A stretch of DNA of 64,000 bases, from NCBI GenBank assembly GCA_017461625.1, contig JAFTXJ010000017.1, positions 1 to 64,000 on the forward strand. The letters run 5' to 3'. Positions within the stretch are counted from its first letter, which is position 1. Every line of letters begins with the position of its first letter. Source of the stretch: Clostridia bacterium (GTDB lineage: Bacteria; Bacillota; Clostridia; Oscillospirales; Acutalibacteraceae). Made by a program: the position numbers and the translations under genes. Positions 18,509 through 27,907 of the stretch are shown piece by piece. Below the pieces are notes generated by a model. The model made no database searches, was not told the DNA's origin, and was given only the letters and a program-made list of their open reading frames with translations.

Positions 18509-19722
18509 TTTGCTTCCCCCTTTACATCTTCGCCAACCATTTCTTTAGGAGCTACCTTTGCACCCTCGCCAACGTTAACGCCTGCGCCAACAACGGCAAC
18601 GCCCCAATCATCAAGGTTTTCCATATCTTCAGGTCTCTGACCAACCACTGCACCGGGCTCAATAACTGCACCCTCGGCAACAATGGCATACTGAACAGTT
18701 GCACCTGATTTGATAACTGTGTTTGGCATAATAATTGAATCTTTAACAACTGCACCCTCTTCAACAGTTACATCAGAGAAGAGAACAGAGAAATCAACAT
18801 CACCGTAAACCTCACATCCCTCTGTAATCATTGAGTTCTGAACCTTTGCGTCAGCAGAAACATAGTGAGGTGTTGAAGCTGTGGTTTTAGCATAAATTTT
18901 CCATGAAGTGTCGGTCAAATCAAGGTCAACCTTCGGATTGAGAAGGTCAAGATTTGCCTCCCACAAACTGTCGATTGTGCCAACATCCTTCCAGTATCCG
19001 TCAAAGGCATAAGCAAAAAGACGCTCGCCGTTTGAATGCATGGCAGGAATAAGGTCATGACCAAAGTCGTTGCTTGACTGAGGATTTGCTTCATCGTCAA
19101 GAAGATACTGACGGAGCTTTTTCCAAGTGAACATATAAACACCCATTGAAGCCTTGTTGCTCTTGGGGTTTTTGGGCTTTTCTTCAAAAGCAGTGATTCT
19201 GCTTTCATCGTCAACAAACATAAGACCGAAGCGTGAAGCTTCTTCCCACGGAACCTCAAGCATTGCGATGGTGCAATCAGCGTTCTTTTCTTTATGGAAA
19301 GCGAGCATATCGGAATAATCCATTTTATAAATATGGTCACCTGAAAGAACTGCAACATATTCGGGGTCATATCTGTCAATGAAATTGATGTTCTGATAAA
19401 TTGCGTTTGCTGTGCCCTTATACCATTCTGTGCCCTTAATCTGCTGATAAGGTGAAAGAATGTGAACTCCGCCGTCAGCTCTGTCAAGGTCCCAGGCGTG
19501 ACCGTTGCCGATATAATCGTTAAGCTCCAATGGCTGATACTGAGTCAGCACACCAACTGTGTAAATGCCCGAATTCACACAGTTAGAAAGAGGGAAATCG
19601 ATAATGCGGTATTTGCCGCCGTAAGGTACGGCAGGCTTTGCGATGTTTTTGGTGAGTATTCCCAAGCGGCTTCCCTGTCCGCCGGCGAGAAGCATGGCAA
19701 TACATTCGTGTTTTCTGGACAT
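18505..19722 (-). CDS. glgC: Glucose-1-phosphate adenylyltransferase (ADP-glucose pyrophosphorylase)
   Basis: 405 residues. Makes ADP-glucose from ATP and glucose-1-phosphate, the committed step of glycogen synthesis. The catalytic loop [16 protein letters not shown] and the [20 protein letters not shown] motif are intact, as are the [12 protein letters not shown] metal site and the FEEKP loop. The C-terminal beta-helix carries hexapeptide-like repeats. The start follows GAGGATTAATAAA, and the stop of glgB lies 4 bp before it. Part of the glgBCDA operon, with a promoter upstream of glgB. Confidence 0.95.
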   Translation of the reverse strand: MSRKHECIAMLLAGGQGSRLGILTKNIAKPAVPYGGKYRIIDFPLSNCVNSGIYTVGVLTQYQPLELNDYIGNGHAWDLDRADGGVHILSPYQQIKGTEWYKGTANAIYQNINFIDRYDPEYVAVLSGDHIYKMDYSDMLAFHKEKNADCTIAMLEVPWEEASRFGLMFVDDESRITAFEEKPKNPKSNKASMGVYMFTWKKLRQYLLDDEANPQSSNDFGHDLIPAMHSNGERLFAYAFDGYWKDVGTIDSLWEANLDLLNPKVDLDLTDTSWKIYAKTTASTPHYVSADAKVQNSMITEGCEVYGDVDFSVLFSDVTVEEGAVVKDSIIMPNTVIKSGATVQYAIVAEGAVIEPGAVVGQRPEDMENLDDWGVAVVGAGVNVGEGAKVAPKEMVGEDVKGEAK

Positions 19723-19726
19723 TTTA

Positions 19727-21655
19727 TTAATCCTCCTTCTTTGTTTTGCCGGATTTTCTTATTGGATTTTTGCGTTTTAATTTAATATAAACAGCACTCA
19801 GACCTGCTAAATCAAGGTCAATACTGTTTGATTGTGAATGCATGGGGATTTTTTCACTCTTGATAATCTTCTTTTCCGATATGCCGTCACCACCGTATCG
19901 CTTATCATCTGAGTTAAAAATCACCTCGTAAGTTCCTGCAACAGGAACACCGATACGGTAGCTTTCACGGCGTATTGGTGTGAAATTGCAGACTGTGATA
20001 ATCTCTTTGCCCTGCTTATCCTTTCGTCTGAAAGCGATAACCGAGTTCTGATTATCATCGCTGACTATCCACTCAAAGCCTTCCCACGAAAAGTCAATCT
20101 GCCACATAGCAGGTGTGTTTTTATAAAAAGCATTAAGTTCTTTAACAAATTGCTGAAGCTGACGGTGCTTATCATAATCAAGCAGCAGCCAATCAAGCCC
20201 CTGTTTATAATTCCACTCAATAAACTGACCGAACTCCGAGCCCATAAACATAAGCTTTTTGCCCGGGTGTGCCATAAGGTAGCTCATAAACGAGCGCACA
20301 CCTGCAAACTTCTCTTCATAAGAGCCGGGCATTTTGTTAATCAACGAGCATTTGCCGTGAACAACCTCATCGTGTGAAATGGGGAGAACAAAATTTTCAG
20401 AAAAAGCATACATAAATGAGAAAGTAAGGTTGTTATGATTATCCTTTCTGAAAAGAGGGTCAAGTGAAAAATAACGAAGGCAATCGTTCATCCAACCCAT
20501 ATTCCATTTAAAGTTAAAGCCCAATCCGCCGTCACCTGCAGGCTTTGAAACCATAGGCCAGGCTGTGCTTTCTTCCGCTATCATAAGTATGTCATTATGC
20601 TCGTTAAAAAGAACCGTATTGAGCTTTCTTATAAATTCAATGGCTTCAAGGTTTTCGTTGCCGCCGTATTGATTGGCAATCCAATGTCCGTCATCTCTGC
20701 CGTAATCAAGGTAAAGCATTGATGCAACTGCGTCCACCCTGATACCGTCAAAGTGATACTTTTCAATCCAGAACAGTGCACTTGAAAGAAGGAAGCTTTT
20801 AACTTCATTTCTTCCGTAGTCAAAAACCTTTGTGCCCCATTCAAGGTGCTCACCCTTGCGAATATCGGGATATTCGTAGCACGCCTCACCGTCAAATTCA
20901 TAAAGCCCGTGAGCATCCTTCGGGAAGTGAGCAGGCACCCAATCAAGGATAACTCCGATTCCGTTCTGGTGAAGCTTATCCACAAGATACATCAAATCCT
21001 TCGGCTCACCGTAGCGTGCAGTGGGGGCAAAATAGCCCGTCACCTGATAACCCCACGAGCCGTCAAAGGGATATTCACTAAGGGGCAAAAACTCAACGTG
21101 AGTGTAGCCCATTTCTTTAACATAATCACAAAGCTCGTCTGCAAGCTGACGGTATGAGTAAAAATTGCCGTCTTCGTGCTGTTTCCAAGAGCCTGCGTGA
21201 ATTTCATAGATATTTACCGGGCTTTCATAAATGTTGGAGCTTTTTCTGTTTTCAAGCCACTTTGAATCGTTCCATTCATAGCCCTCTATGTCATAAAATT
21301 TAGATGCATTTGCAGGACGTGTTTCTGTATGAAATCCGTATGGGTCAGCTTTCATAATCTGCCTACCGTCAGCAGTTGTTATGCAAAATTTATAAACATC
21401 AAAAGTATTAACATCGGAAACATAACCTTCCCATATTCCGCCGTCATTGATTTTAACCATTGGGTTCGCACTTGCGTCCCATGAGTTAAAATCGCCTACC
21501 ACACTTACTCCTTGTGCATGGGGAGCCCAGGTGCGAAAAACAACACTGCCGTTGTCACATCTGTGTGCACCGAAGAAGTCATATCCCTTTGCGTTTTTTC
21601 CTTCATGAAAAAGATAAACGGGAACATCGTAGCCTTCCGGGAGTTTGTTTTGCAT
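19727..21655 (-). CDS. glgB: 1,4-alpha-glucan branching enzyme (GH13)
   Basis: 642 residues. Introduces alpha-1,6 branches in glycogen. An N-terminal CBM48 ([23 protein letters not shown]) precedes the GH13 barrel, which shows YEIHAGSW, the nucleophile Asp in [11 protein letters not shown], the acid/base Glu in [11 protein letters not shown] and the stabilising Asp in [12 protein letters not shown]-terminal beta domain follows. First gene of the glg operon. AAAGGATG lies upstream of ATG 21655 and a TTGAAT-16-TATAAT promoter is about 40 bp upstream. No signal peptide; cytoplasmic. Confidence 0.95.
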   Translation of the reverse strand: MQNKLPEGYDVPVYLFHEGKNAKGYDFFGAHRCDNGSVVFRTWAPHAQGVSVVGDFNSWDASANPMVKINDGGIWEGYVSDVNTFDVYKFCITTADGRQIMKADPYGFHTETRPANASKFYDIEGYEWNDSKWLENRKSSNIYESPVNIYEIHAGSWKQHEDGNFYSYRQLADELCDYVKEMGYTHVEFLPLSEYPFDGSWGYQVTGYFAPTARYGEPKDLMYLVDKLHQNGIGVILDWVPAHFPKDAHGLYEFDGEACYEYPDIRKGEHLEWGTKVFDYGRNEVKSFLLSSALFWIEKYHFDGIRVDAVASMLYLDYGRDDGHWIANQYGGNENLEAIEFIRKLNTVLFNEHNDILMIAEESTAWPMVSKPAGDGGLGFNFKWNMGWMNDCLRYFSLDPLFRKDNHNNLTFSFMYAFSENFVLPISHDEVVHGKCSLINKMPGSYEEKFAGVRSFMSYLMAHPGKKLMFMGSEFGQFIEWNYKQGLDWLLLDYDKHRQLQQFVKELNAFYKNTPAMWQIDFSWEGFEWIVSDDNQNSVIAFRRKDKQGKEIITVCNFTPIRRESYRIGVPVAGTYEVIFNSDDKRYGGDGISEKKIIKSEKIPMHSQSNSIDLDLAGLSAVYIKLKRKNPIRKSGKTKKED

Positions 21656-21691
21656 TTCTTACACATCCTTTCACACAACTATACATTTTCT

Positions 21692-21719
21692 ATTATAACA
21701 GACTTTTTTCATTATTCAA
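21692..21719 (-). promoter_or_regulatory. Promoter of the glgBCDA operon
   Basis: On the minus strand TTGAAT (21719-21714) and TATAAT (21697-21692) are separated by 16 bp. They lie 37 bp upstream of the glgB start, with the ribosome site in between. Confidence 0.65.
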
Positions 21720-21811
21720 TAGTTTTTGACTATTATATTCAAAAAAACTTTACCAACCATACCTTTCATTTGTATAGTTTGTTACAAAATTTTCTCTTTT
21801 TCTCCATAAAA

Positions 21812-21838
21812 AAGCATCGGAAGCTAATCCCGATGCTT
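21812..21838 (-). terminator. Terminator of the YD-repeat membrane protein gene
   Basis: AAGCATCGG and CCGATGCTT arms around an 8-9 nt loop. On the minus strand a TTTTTTATGG tail follows. It lies 10 bp after the stop at 21848. Confidence 0.7.
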
Positions 21839-21847
21839 AATTTTATA

Positions 21848-22609
21848 TTATTCGTCAACTCGGTGAATGGTTTCCTGAGCAACTCCGTTTTCATCATAGG
21901 TATATGTGCGATAATTATCAAGCTCACCATTTACATATTCACTCATTTTAACTCGTCTGCCGTCTTTGTCATATTCATACTCAACGTGACCGGTTATACC
22001 TTCACCGTCATAAAATGTAACCTTGCTTTCTTTACCGTCTGCGTTATATTCATAAACAGTTTTGGCAATTTGATTACCGTCTTTGCCTGTTTCAAGGTAA
22101 AGAGTTATTGCACCTTGGTCGTTATACTCTCTTTTAACAGTTTTAACAACCTGATTTTCGGCATCATACTCGGTGGAGTTGAGGAGCAATCCGCTGTCTG
22201 TATATTCATAAGTGAAATGAGAACCGGTTGCCTCACCGTTAACATATTCACGGTGTGAAGCAAGCTTTGAGCCGTTATATTCATCCACACTTGAAATAAC
22301 GCCACCGTCGTTGTAATTAACAATTTTGATAACCTTGTTTTCAGCACTCATATATGTTTCTTTGGCGAGCTTTGTTTTTTCGGCATCACTGTAGCCTTTG
22401 ATAACAGAATATTCAAGCTTGCCGTCATCGTCGTAATATTCATCCCTTACAACATAAGAACCGCTTTCGTCATAAACCTGTTTCACTTCAAGCTCGTCTT
22501 TGCCACCAAACCAGCCTGCGTTGTAGCCCACAATGCCAACAACAGCAGCGGCAACAACAACCAACACTGCGGCAATTATTATAATAACTTTAGTTTTTTT
22601 GTTTTTCAT
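21848..22609 (-). CDS. Membrane-anchored protein with YD-like repeats
   Basis: 253 residues. An N-terminal membrane anchor (KTKVIIIIAAVLVVVAAAVV, about 5-28) is followed by an extracellular region built from short repeats such as YEYTDSGLLLNSTEYDAENQ, REYNDQGAI and YEYNADGKESKVTFYDGEG. These resemble single-strand YD or RHS-type repeats found on bacterial surface proteins. Function is unknown; binding of surface glycans is a common guess for such repeats. ATG 22609 is taken because CGGAGG lies upstream. A longer open frame reaches 22891 but crosses the divergent protease promoter. A second protein with the same repeat style is encoded at 49232-50467. Confidence 0.65.
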   Translation of the reverse strand: MKNKKTKVIIIIAAVLVVVAAAVVGIVGYNAGWFGGKDELEVKQVYDESGSYVVRDEYYDDDGKLEYSVIKGYSDAEKTKLAKETYMSAENKVIKIVNYNDGGVISSVDEYNGSKLASHREYVNGEATGSHFTYEYTDSGLLLNSTEYDAENQVVKTVKREYNDQGAITLYLETGKDGNQIAKTVYEYNADGKESKVTFYDGEGITGHVEYEYDKDGRRVKMSEYVNGELDNYRTYTYDENGVAQETIHRVDE

Positions 22610-22678
22610 TTCAAAACCTCCGTGAGTTCTGTTGTTTGTTATTTTACCCTCTTTGATGTTGATTGTCAATAATTCCAC

Positions 22679-22707
22679 TTGAATTAAACCAATTTTAATG
22701 CTATTAT
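22679..22707 (+). promoter_or_regulatory. Promoter of the protease-pyrophosphatase operon
   Basis: TTGAAT (22679-22684) and TATTAT (22702-22707) with a 17 bp spacer. Transcription would start close to the Shine-Dalgarno AAGGAGG at 22714-22720, so the leader is very short. Confidence 0.5.
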
Positions 22708-22727
22708 TATAAAAAGGAGGGATTTCT

Positions 22728-24584
22728 GTGATAAGAACAGTAATCAGCTTTTTATTGAGCATTCTCATCGCGATTTTTCCATCCCTGGCCAACATTATTA
22801 ACCCCCACGACATTGAGCAAAAGCTTGAAATTATAAGTATGGTTGATACTGTTGATTTCAACATTTTACTTAAAGATAAAGACGGTAACACTGTTTATGA
22901 CAGTCAGTTTTCTGACCAGACTACCCAGACACCGCCGGACATCGTTATCCCTGAGCGTTATGACGCAAGAGAGCAGGGTCTTGTTACATCTGTTAAAAAT
23001 CAGGCAAGCACCGGTGCCTGCTGGGCTTTTGCCGCACTTTCTGCGGCTGAAACAAGTGCTGTTAAAAACGGATTTGCCGATATTGACACCGTCGATTATT
23101 CTGAAGCACATCTGACCTGGTTTGGTCTGAGAAGCCTCAGTGATAACGAAGATGACCCCACCCACGGTGACGGAATTTTTTCTGACTCGCCTTATACCGA
23201 CGGCGGTAATTGGATGCGTTCTTTGTTTGCCCTTGCCCGTTGGTCAGGTGCCGAAAATGAAGAAAACGCCCCGTTCAACGGATTCCCCGAAGCTATGGGC
23301 AACTATGGTGAGGATGCACGTTACTCCTCTTACGCTCATTTGCAAAATTCAAAATACATCTCACCCGATGATGAAACAGGCATAAAGCAAGCTATTATCG
23401 ACAACGGCTCTATCACCACTTCATTTTATTACTCGCAGTCATTTTTAAAGTATTCGGATGATGGAGCTGCATATTATCAAAAAAGTGTAACCAACACCAA
23501 TCACACTGCCGTTATTGTAGGATGGGACGATAATTTCAGCAAAGATAACTTCAAGCGTTCCCCCGAACGTGACGGTGCATGGCTAATTAAAAATTCCTGG
23601 GGTGAATACTGGGGCACTGACGGATACGTCTGGGTTTCTTACTGCGACCCGTCTCTTTCTTGCTTTGTTACTTATGAAATGGAAAGTGCTGATAATTATG
23701 ATAACATTTATCAGTATGACGGTTTCGGATACAAAGGTTGGGCATACATCACAGGTGAAAATAAAATGACAATGGCAAATATTTTCACTGCTGACAGCCT
23801 TGAAGCATTAAAGGCAGTTTCATTCCACACCGTTCAGAATGACGTGGATTACGAAGTCAAAATTTATACTTTTCTTGGTGAAAATGACCTGCCTACCGAA
23901 GGCAGATTATCTGCTGAAAAATCAGGTCATCTTGACCACCGCGGATACTACACCGTTGAGCTTGATGAGCCTGTACCGATAAAGGCCGACAGCAGATACA
24001 GCGTGGTTGTGAGCATCACCGTACCCGACGGTTACAATGCCTGCATTCCCCTTGAATATCCTGAAGGCTTTGACGGTGCACATACACGCTCATATTCATC
24101 TGAAGAGGGTGTCAGCTATTTCACCGTCGGTGATGATTATTCTCAATGGACTGATTCGTCCGTTGAAGGATATAATAATGTTTGTATCAAAGCTTTTACT
24201 GATGAAATGCAGCTGGCCCTTAAGGGCAAATCCACCTTCAGAATGAGCCTGGGTTACCTTACAGGTGTTCACTTGCATATGAGCACCGAATACATTATCA
24301 ATCAATTTTATAACAAAGATGCTGTTTACGAAAACGGATTTGTTATGCTTTATGACACATTGGGCAACCTTATTGACAGCCTTGAAATTTCATTTTATGC
24401 CGACATTGACGATGACGGCGAAGTGAATGAAGACGACTATGAGCTTTTGAGCCTGATACTTAAAGCAGAAGTTTTTTATGACGACAAAGAAGCTGCGGCA
24501 GGCGACCTTGACTTTGACGGAACCCTCACCACGGCAGACCTGAAACTTTTGGAAGAATATGTTAAATCAGGAGGCAACACATGA
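22728..24584 (+). CDS. Secreted papain-family (C1) cysteine protease with C-terminal dockerin
   Basis: 618 residues. A signal peptide (TVISFLLSILIAIFPSLA) precedes a C1 peptidase domain. The catalytic Cys is in TGACWAFAALSA (about 101), the His in NHTAVIVGWDD and the Asn in LIKNSWGEYWG. A beta-rich lectin-like region follows (about 350-490), then a type I dockerin pair: DIDDDGEVNEDDYELL and DLDFDGTLTTADLKLL with Ca2+-binding spacing. Dockerins bind cohesins on scaffoldins or on the cell surface, so the enzyme is probably displayed extracellularly. The GTG start at 22728 has AAGGAGG 7 bp upstream. The stop overlaps the next gene as ATGA. Confidence 0.85.
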   Translation: MIRTVISFLLSILIAIFPSLANIINPHDIEQKLEIISMVDTVDFNILLKDKDGNTVYDSQFSDQTTQTPPDIVIPERYDAREQGLVTSVKNQASTGACWAFAALSAAETSAVKNGFADIDTVDYSEAHLTWFGLRSLSDNEDDPTHGDGIFSDSPYTDGGNWMRSLFALARWSGAENEENAPFNGFPEAMGNYGEDARYSSYAHLQNSKYISPDDETGIKQAIIDNGSITTSFYYSQSFLKYSDDGAAYYQKSVTNTNHTAVIVGWDDNFSKDNFKRSPERDGAWLIKNSWGEYWGTDGYVWVSYCDPSLSCFVTYEMESADNYDNIYQYDGFGYKGWAYITGENKMTMANIFTADSLEALKAVSFHTVQNDVDYEVKIYTFLGENDLPTEGRLSAEKSGHLDHRGYYTVELDEPVPIKADSRYSVVVSITVPDGYNACIPLEYPEGFDGAHTRSYSSEEGVSYFTVGDDYSQWTDSSVEGYNNVCIKAFTDEMQLALKGKSTFRMSLGYLTGVHLHMSTEYIINQFYNKDAVYENGFVMLYDTLGNLIDSLEISFYADIDDDGEVNEDDYELLSLILKAEVFYDDKEAAAGDLDFDGTLTTADLKLLEEYVKSGGNT

Positions 24585-25150
24585 ACATCTGGCATGATAT
24601 AGCTGCTGAAAAAATCACTCCCGAAGATTTTTATGCAGTTATTGAAATCACAAAAGGCAGCAAAAACAAATACGAGCTTGACAAAGAAACGGGTCTTATG
24701 CTCCTGGACAGAATTCTTTACACTTCAACTCACTACCCCGCCAACTACGGCTTTATTCCCAGAACATATGCCGATGACGAGGACCCGCTGGATGTGCTTG
24801 TTCTCTGCTCAGAAAAAATTAATCAGCTCACCCTTGTTCGCTGTTACCCCATTGGTGTAATCACCATGACCGACGGCGGTAAAAAGGATGACAAGATTAT
24901 CGCCATACCCTTTAACGACCCCACATATAACTCTTATAAAAACCTTGAAGAGTTACCCGACCATGTGTATAACGAGATGAAGCATTTCTTTGAGGTTTAC
25001 AAAATGCTTGAAGGCGGCAAAAAAACATCTGTTGACACAATCCGTGGCAGAGAAGCTGCAATTGAAATTATTAAACAGACTATCGAAAGCTATAAAAACA
25101 ATTTGTATATGCTCCTCAATAAGCACCACGGTGTATTTGACGGAATTTAA
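24581..25150 (+). CDS. ppa: Inorganic pyrophosphatase, family I
   Basis: 189 residues. Hydrolyses pyrophosphate to two phosphates with Mg2+, pulling biosynthetic reactions such as ADP-glucose formation forward. The diagnostic DEDPLDVLVL carries the metal-binding aspartates. YPANYGFIPRTYADD precedes it, and the KKDDKIIAIPFND segment completes the active site. The N-terminal region with EITKGSKNKYELD is normal for the family. The start codon overlaps the protease stop (ATGA), which couples a cytoplasmic housekeeping enzyme to a secreted protease; this arrangement is odd. Ends with a terminator. Confidence 0.92.
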   Translation: MNIWHDIAAEKITPEDFYAVIEITKGSKNKYELDKETGLMLLDRILYTSTHYPANYGFIPRTYADDEDPLDVLVLCSEKINQLTLVRCYPIGVITMTDGGKKDDKIIAIPFNDPTYNSYKNLEELPDHVYNEMKHFFEVYKMLEGGKKTSVDTIRGREAAIEIIKQTIESYKNNLYMLLNKHHGVFDGI

Positions 25151-25156
25151 TCTCAG

Positions 25157-25190
25157 GCTCCCTTTGTATAAAGGGAGCTTAATTTTTTGC
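25157..25190 (+). terminator. Terminator after ppa
   Basis: GCTCCCTTT and AAAGGGAGC arms around GTAT, followed by TTAATTTTTT. A close relative of this hairpin occurs at 30612-30634, so it may belong to the dispersed repeat family of this genome. Confidence 0.7.
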
Positions 25191-25207
25191 ATAATTAAAG
25201 CAATCGG

Positions 25208-25344
25208 TCTCCCCGAAGCTCGGGGAGGTGGATTTTGCGAAGCAAAAGACAGTGGGGGTTGATAAAACGCATCGCAAACCCTCACTTTTCACTATTACTT
25301 ATTACTTTTTACTTAGTCTTTACCCCCTCAGTCACTTCGTGACA
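25208..25344 (+). repeat. Dispersed repeat, copy A (direct, near-identical to copy B)
   Basis: Bases 25222-25344 match 27785-27907 over 123 bp with a single difference. The unit starts with a CTCCCCGAAGCTCGGGGAG hairpin and ends in the small palindrome GTCACTTCGTGAC. A diverged, inverted copy lies at 50697-50800. It carries an open frame that is probably not a gene. Confidence 0.85.
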
Positions 25345-25520
25345 ACTCCCCCTATTTTAAAATATGGGGAGCCAATAAACAGTCAATCCGTAGAGGCTGC
25401 CATTGCAATCCGTTTTTGTTTTCGGACGTGCAATGCACGCCCCTACCCGGCTGACGGTGAGAATTTGTAGGGGATGATGCCCACATCATCCCACTGACCG
25501 ATGTGGGCATTGTCCACTAC
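25345..25520 (+). repeat. Accessory repeat block adjoining copy A
   Basis: Non-coding. Contains the unit GTAGGGGATGATGCCCACAT and then GACCGATGTGGGCATTG, related to 50598-50650 on the opposite strand. A GTGCAATGCACGCCCCTAC motif also occurs in similar form in the block after copy B. No gene is supported here. Confidence 0.6.
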
Positions 25521-25535
25521 GTTTACTTGGCAAAA

Positions 25536-25564
25536 AAGAGCTGTGCATAAACACAGCTCTTTTA
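25536..25564 (-). terminator. Terminator of the dockerin protein gene
   Basis: AAGAGCTGTG and CACAGCTCTT arms around CATAAA; on the minus strand a TTTTT run follows. It lies about 75 bp beyond the stop at 25640. Confidence 0.65.
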
Positions 25565-25639
25565 CGTCACTAAATTTTAATATTAATTGATAAACAGGGT
25601 TTTAAATCTTTCCTCCTCTCATTTTATTGCTGTTTACCG

Positions 25640-27253
25640 TTAAAAACCGGATATAAGATTGGTTGCAAACTGTAAAATAAGAAGGGCATCGCCTGCATTT
25701 ATTTTTCCGTCTTTGTTAACATCAGCAAATGATTTTTGCTCTTGAGTTAAGTTTATAATACCTGTTGCAGACTGAAGCACAAGCAACGCATCTGAAGAAT
25801 TTATCTTGTTGTCGTCATTAAGGTCACCGGGCTTCTGCTTATTCAAAACAATATCTGTTTCTGCTACTCGGGTTTTGTATTCATCTTCAGTACTCTCAAA
25901 AAGATACATATTTTCAATCAGATATACTTTGTCGTTCAGAATAAAAACATCTATATATTCTTTATTAAATCCAAATGATGTTATATTATGTTTTTCATAT
26001 TCTAACGGACTGCCCGTATCAGAAATACACAATGCATTATTTGCATAAAAGAAAAGATAGTCACCTCTAAATCCATACAATTCACCTTCGGATAAATTAT
26101 AGTCTATATCCTTTTTATTGAAAGAATTGTTCCTGCTGTCAAAAATATATGCCTCAACATCGCCATTTTCTTTTTCAATTATATAATATAAACTGTCTTC
26201 TTTTTGGTTATAATAAGAGATGTACATCCAATATTTTAATTTAGTTTTCAATATTTCTCTTTCGTTTTCATTGTCTAAATCAACGGCAACAAACCTATTT
26301 TCGACATATTTATTATATGATGAATTATAAACACAATCATATCTATAAATTTTATTATTACACTCAATATATTCACTTGTGTAATCGAAATCATCGCTGT
26401 TATCTTTAAAAATCATAACATATTTGTCCATATTCTTTGTTGCATAGGCAAACTTATGATAAACAATATCATAAATTTCTCCTTCTTGATATTCGATTAC
26501 AATATAATTATTTAAAACTTTGCTTTTAAAAAATATAGAATAGTAAGCTTCATTGTCCCAGCTTTTTTCGTTATTTAGCACTTCGGGAGTGTAGTGTTTT
26601 TCCCAATTTATAAAATCTGTAGTTGTATAGCAAATTCCTCTAACGTACCTTCCACCATCAACAACTTTGGTTACCTCAAATAAATCACCGATATAAACAA
26701 ACTTATCCCCAAAACAATGCAAAATAGTTCCTATGGATCCTCTTTCTTCTGTATCAAAATTTGAATAAACATTTAAATCAAAATTTGCGTTATATTTTTC
26801 ATATGAAACAAAATCAGTAGTTGTTAAAACCATGTGGTGAGTTGCAACCTGGTTTTCGTTTTCTTCATAATAATACTCATCTTCATACTCATCATAATAT
26901 TTTTCTTTAACAATTTCCATTTTGTACGCTCTTAAAAGAAAAACAAAAGTATCACCATTAATTGTATAATCTAAAACAGAAATCCATTCGCTGCCTTGGG
27001 GCAAATATTTATCAAAATTAAGTATAGTGTAGTCTTTACCATTCATTGTAACTGCATATTGCAAATAATGATTTATAGTCAAAATCGCAATCGTACCTGA
27101 TTCGTTGGTCTCTACAGAATCCACACTGAATCCGTCAAGTTCATCAATTTCATAAACATTACCGCTTGCAGCAACTGAACCCACCGACAATGTAAGGCAA
27201 GTGATAACCACACACATTATCAAAGCTACTGATTTTAAAAATTTCTTTTTCAT
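25640..27253 (-). CDS. Secreted AT-rich protein with C-terminal type I dockerin
   Basis: 537 residues. A signal peptide (KSVALIMCVVITCLTLSVGSVAA) is followed by about 440 residues of beta-rich sequence with many Tyr, Asn and Asp. A linker leads to a dockerin: GDLNDDNKINSSDALLVLQ and ADVNKDGKINAGDALLILQ, two Ca2+-binding repeats. The middle region has no recognisable family to me, but it shows WxKHYTPEVL-type and VLTTTDFVSYEKYN repeats suggesting a propeller of glycosidase type. Base composition is clearly more AT-rich than the neighbouring genes, suggesting recent acquisition. It lies between two direct repeat copies. AGGAG lies before the ATG. Confidence 0.7.
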   Translation of the reverse strand: MKKKFLKSVALIMCVVITCLTLSVGSVAASGNVYEIDELDGFSVDSVETNESGTIAILTINHYLQYAVTMNGKDYTILNFDKYLPQGSEWISVLDYTINGDTFVFLLRAYKMEIVKEKYYDEYEDEYYYEENENQVATHHMVLTTTDFVSYEKYNANFDLNVYSNFDTEERGSIGTILHCFGDKFVYIGDLFEVTKVVDGGRYVRGICYTTTDFINWEKHYTPEVLNNEKSWDNEAYYSIFFKSKVLNNYIVIEYQEGEIYDIVYHKFAYATKNMDKYVMIFKDNSDDFDYTSEYIECNNKIYRYDCVYNSSYNKYVENRFVAVDLDNENEREILKTKLKYWMYISYYNQKEDSLYYIIEKENGDVEAYIFDSRNNSFNKKDIDYNLSEGELYGFRGDYLFFYANNALCISDTGSPLEYEKHNITSFGFNKEYIDVFILNDKVYLIENMYLFESTEDEYKTRVAETDIVLNKQKPGDLNDDNKINSSDALLVLQSATGIINLTQEQKSFADVNKDGKINAGDALLILQFATNLISGF

Positions 27254-27390
27254 AAAAACACTCCTCTTTCTATTCAGGCATCAGCCTTGTAAAAATTGTA
27301 ACACAAAAAAATCAAAAATTTCATCAAAGGGTACGAATCGTATGAAATTGGGTACAGAAAGGTGTTTTTTGTGTTTACACGGCTAATTAT

Positions 27391-27431
27391 AAATCCGTTT
27401 GGATTTAAAGTCAATACACCCAAACGGATTT
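27391..27431. promoter_or_regulatory. Perfect 12-bp inverted repeat between dockerin and XRE genes
   Basis: AAATCCGTTTGG (27391-27402) and CCAAACGGATTT (27420-27431) with a 17 bp loop. It lies 40 bp upstream of the XRE gene start and on the upstream side of the divergent dockerin gene. It could be a regulator binding site or a terminator-like hairpin. Confidence 0.45.
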
Positions 27432-27470
27432 GTTTTAAAATAATTGCAAATATCAAAGAGGATTGATTTT

Positions 27471-27689
27471 GTGTTTTACTACCAAAGGCTCAAAGACCTT
27501 CGTGAAGATAAAGACCTGACTCAGGCTGACGTTGCAAAATTGCTGTTGACCACCCAACAGCAATACGGAAGATATGAAAACGGTTTAAGAGAAATCCCAC
27601 TTCACCACCTTGTTACCCTTTGCAAATTTTATAATGTCTCCGCCGATTATATTCTTGGCCTCACAAACGAATACCGTATATTAAAATGA
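27471..27689 (+). CDS. XRE-family helix-turn-helix regulator
   Basis: 72 residues, only the DNA-binding domain. The HTH motif is DLTQADVAKLLLTTQQQYGRYENG, with the recognition helix around TTQQQYGRYE, and the end reads NVSADYILGLTN as in many small XRE proteins. It probably binds an operator as a dimer. The GTG start at 27471 has AAAGAGG 8 bp upstream. A TTG at 27444 would put the ribosome site inside the gene. It may control itself or the divergent dockerin gene through the 12-bp inverted repeat. Confidence 0.8.
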   Translation: MFYYQRLKDLREDKDLTQADVAKLLLTTQQQYGRYENGLREIPLHHLVTLCKFYNVSADYILGLTNEYRILK

Positions 27690-27722
27690 ACCTGATTTTA
27701 AATTTTACAGGTTCATTTTTTA
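27687..27722 (+). terminator. Terminator of the XRE gene
   Basis: TGAACCTG (27687-27694, including the stop codon) pairs with CAGGTTCA (27708-27715), followed by TTTTTTATTTT. Confidence 0.75.
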
Positions 27723-27768
27723 TTTTGGGGGCAAACACAAAAACCTACCGTTGCGAACTTTCCGTCAG

Positions 27769-27907
27769 CCTCCCCCGAAGTTCGGGGGAGGTGGATTTTG
27801 CGAAGCAAAAGACGGTGGGGGTTGATAAAACGCATCGCAAACCCTCACTTTTCACTATTACTTATTACTTTTTACTTAGTCTTTACCCCCTCAGTCACTT
27901 CGTGACA
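27769..27907 (+). repeat. Dispersed repeat, copy B (direct)
   Basis: Same orientation as copy A; 123 bp match with one difference. Starts with CTCCCCCGAAGTTCGGGGGAG and ends with the GTCACTTCGTGAC palindrome. Confidence 0.85.

Noticed and set aside
18915-19487. Minus-strand open frame of 190 codons inside glgC
   Set aside because: It is an alternate frame of the strongly supported glgC gene with no family motif.
21512-22258. Plus-strand open frame of 248 codons across glgB and the YD-repeat gene
   Set aside because: It lies antisense to two well-supported genes, crosses the glg promoter and has no ribosome site.
25228-25470. Open frame starting MDFAKQKTVGVDKTHRKPS inside repeat copy A, with a near copy at 27686-27985
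   Set aside because: The same peptide arises because the DNA repeat is duplicated. It has no ribosome site and no family, and it sits in non-coding repeat sequence.
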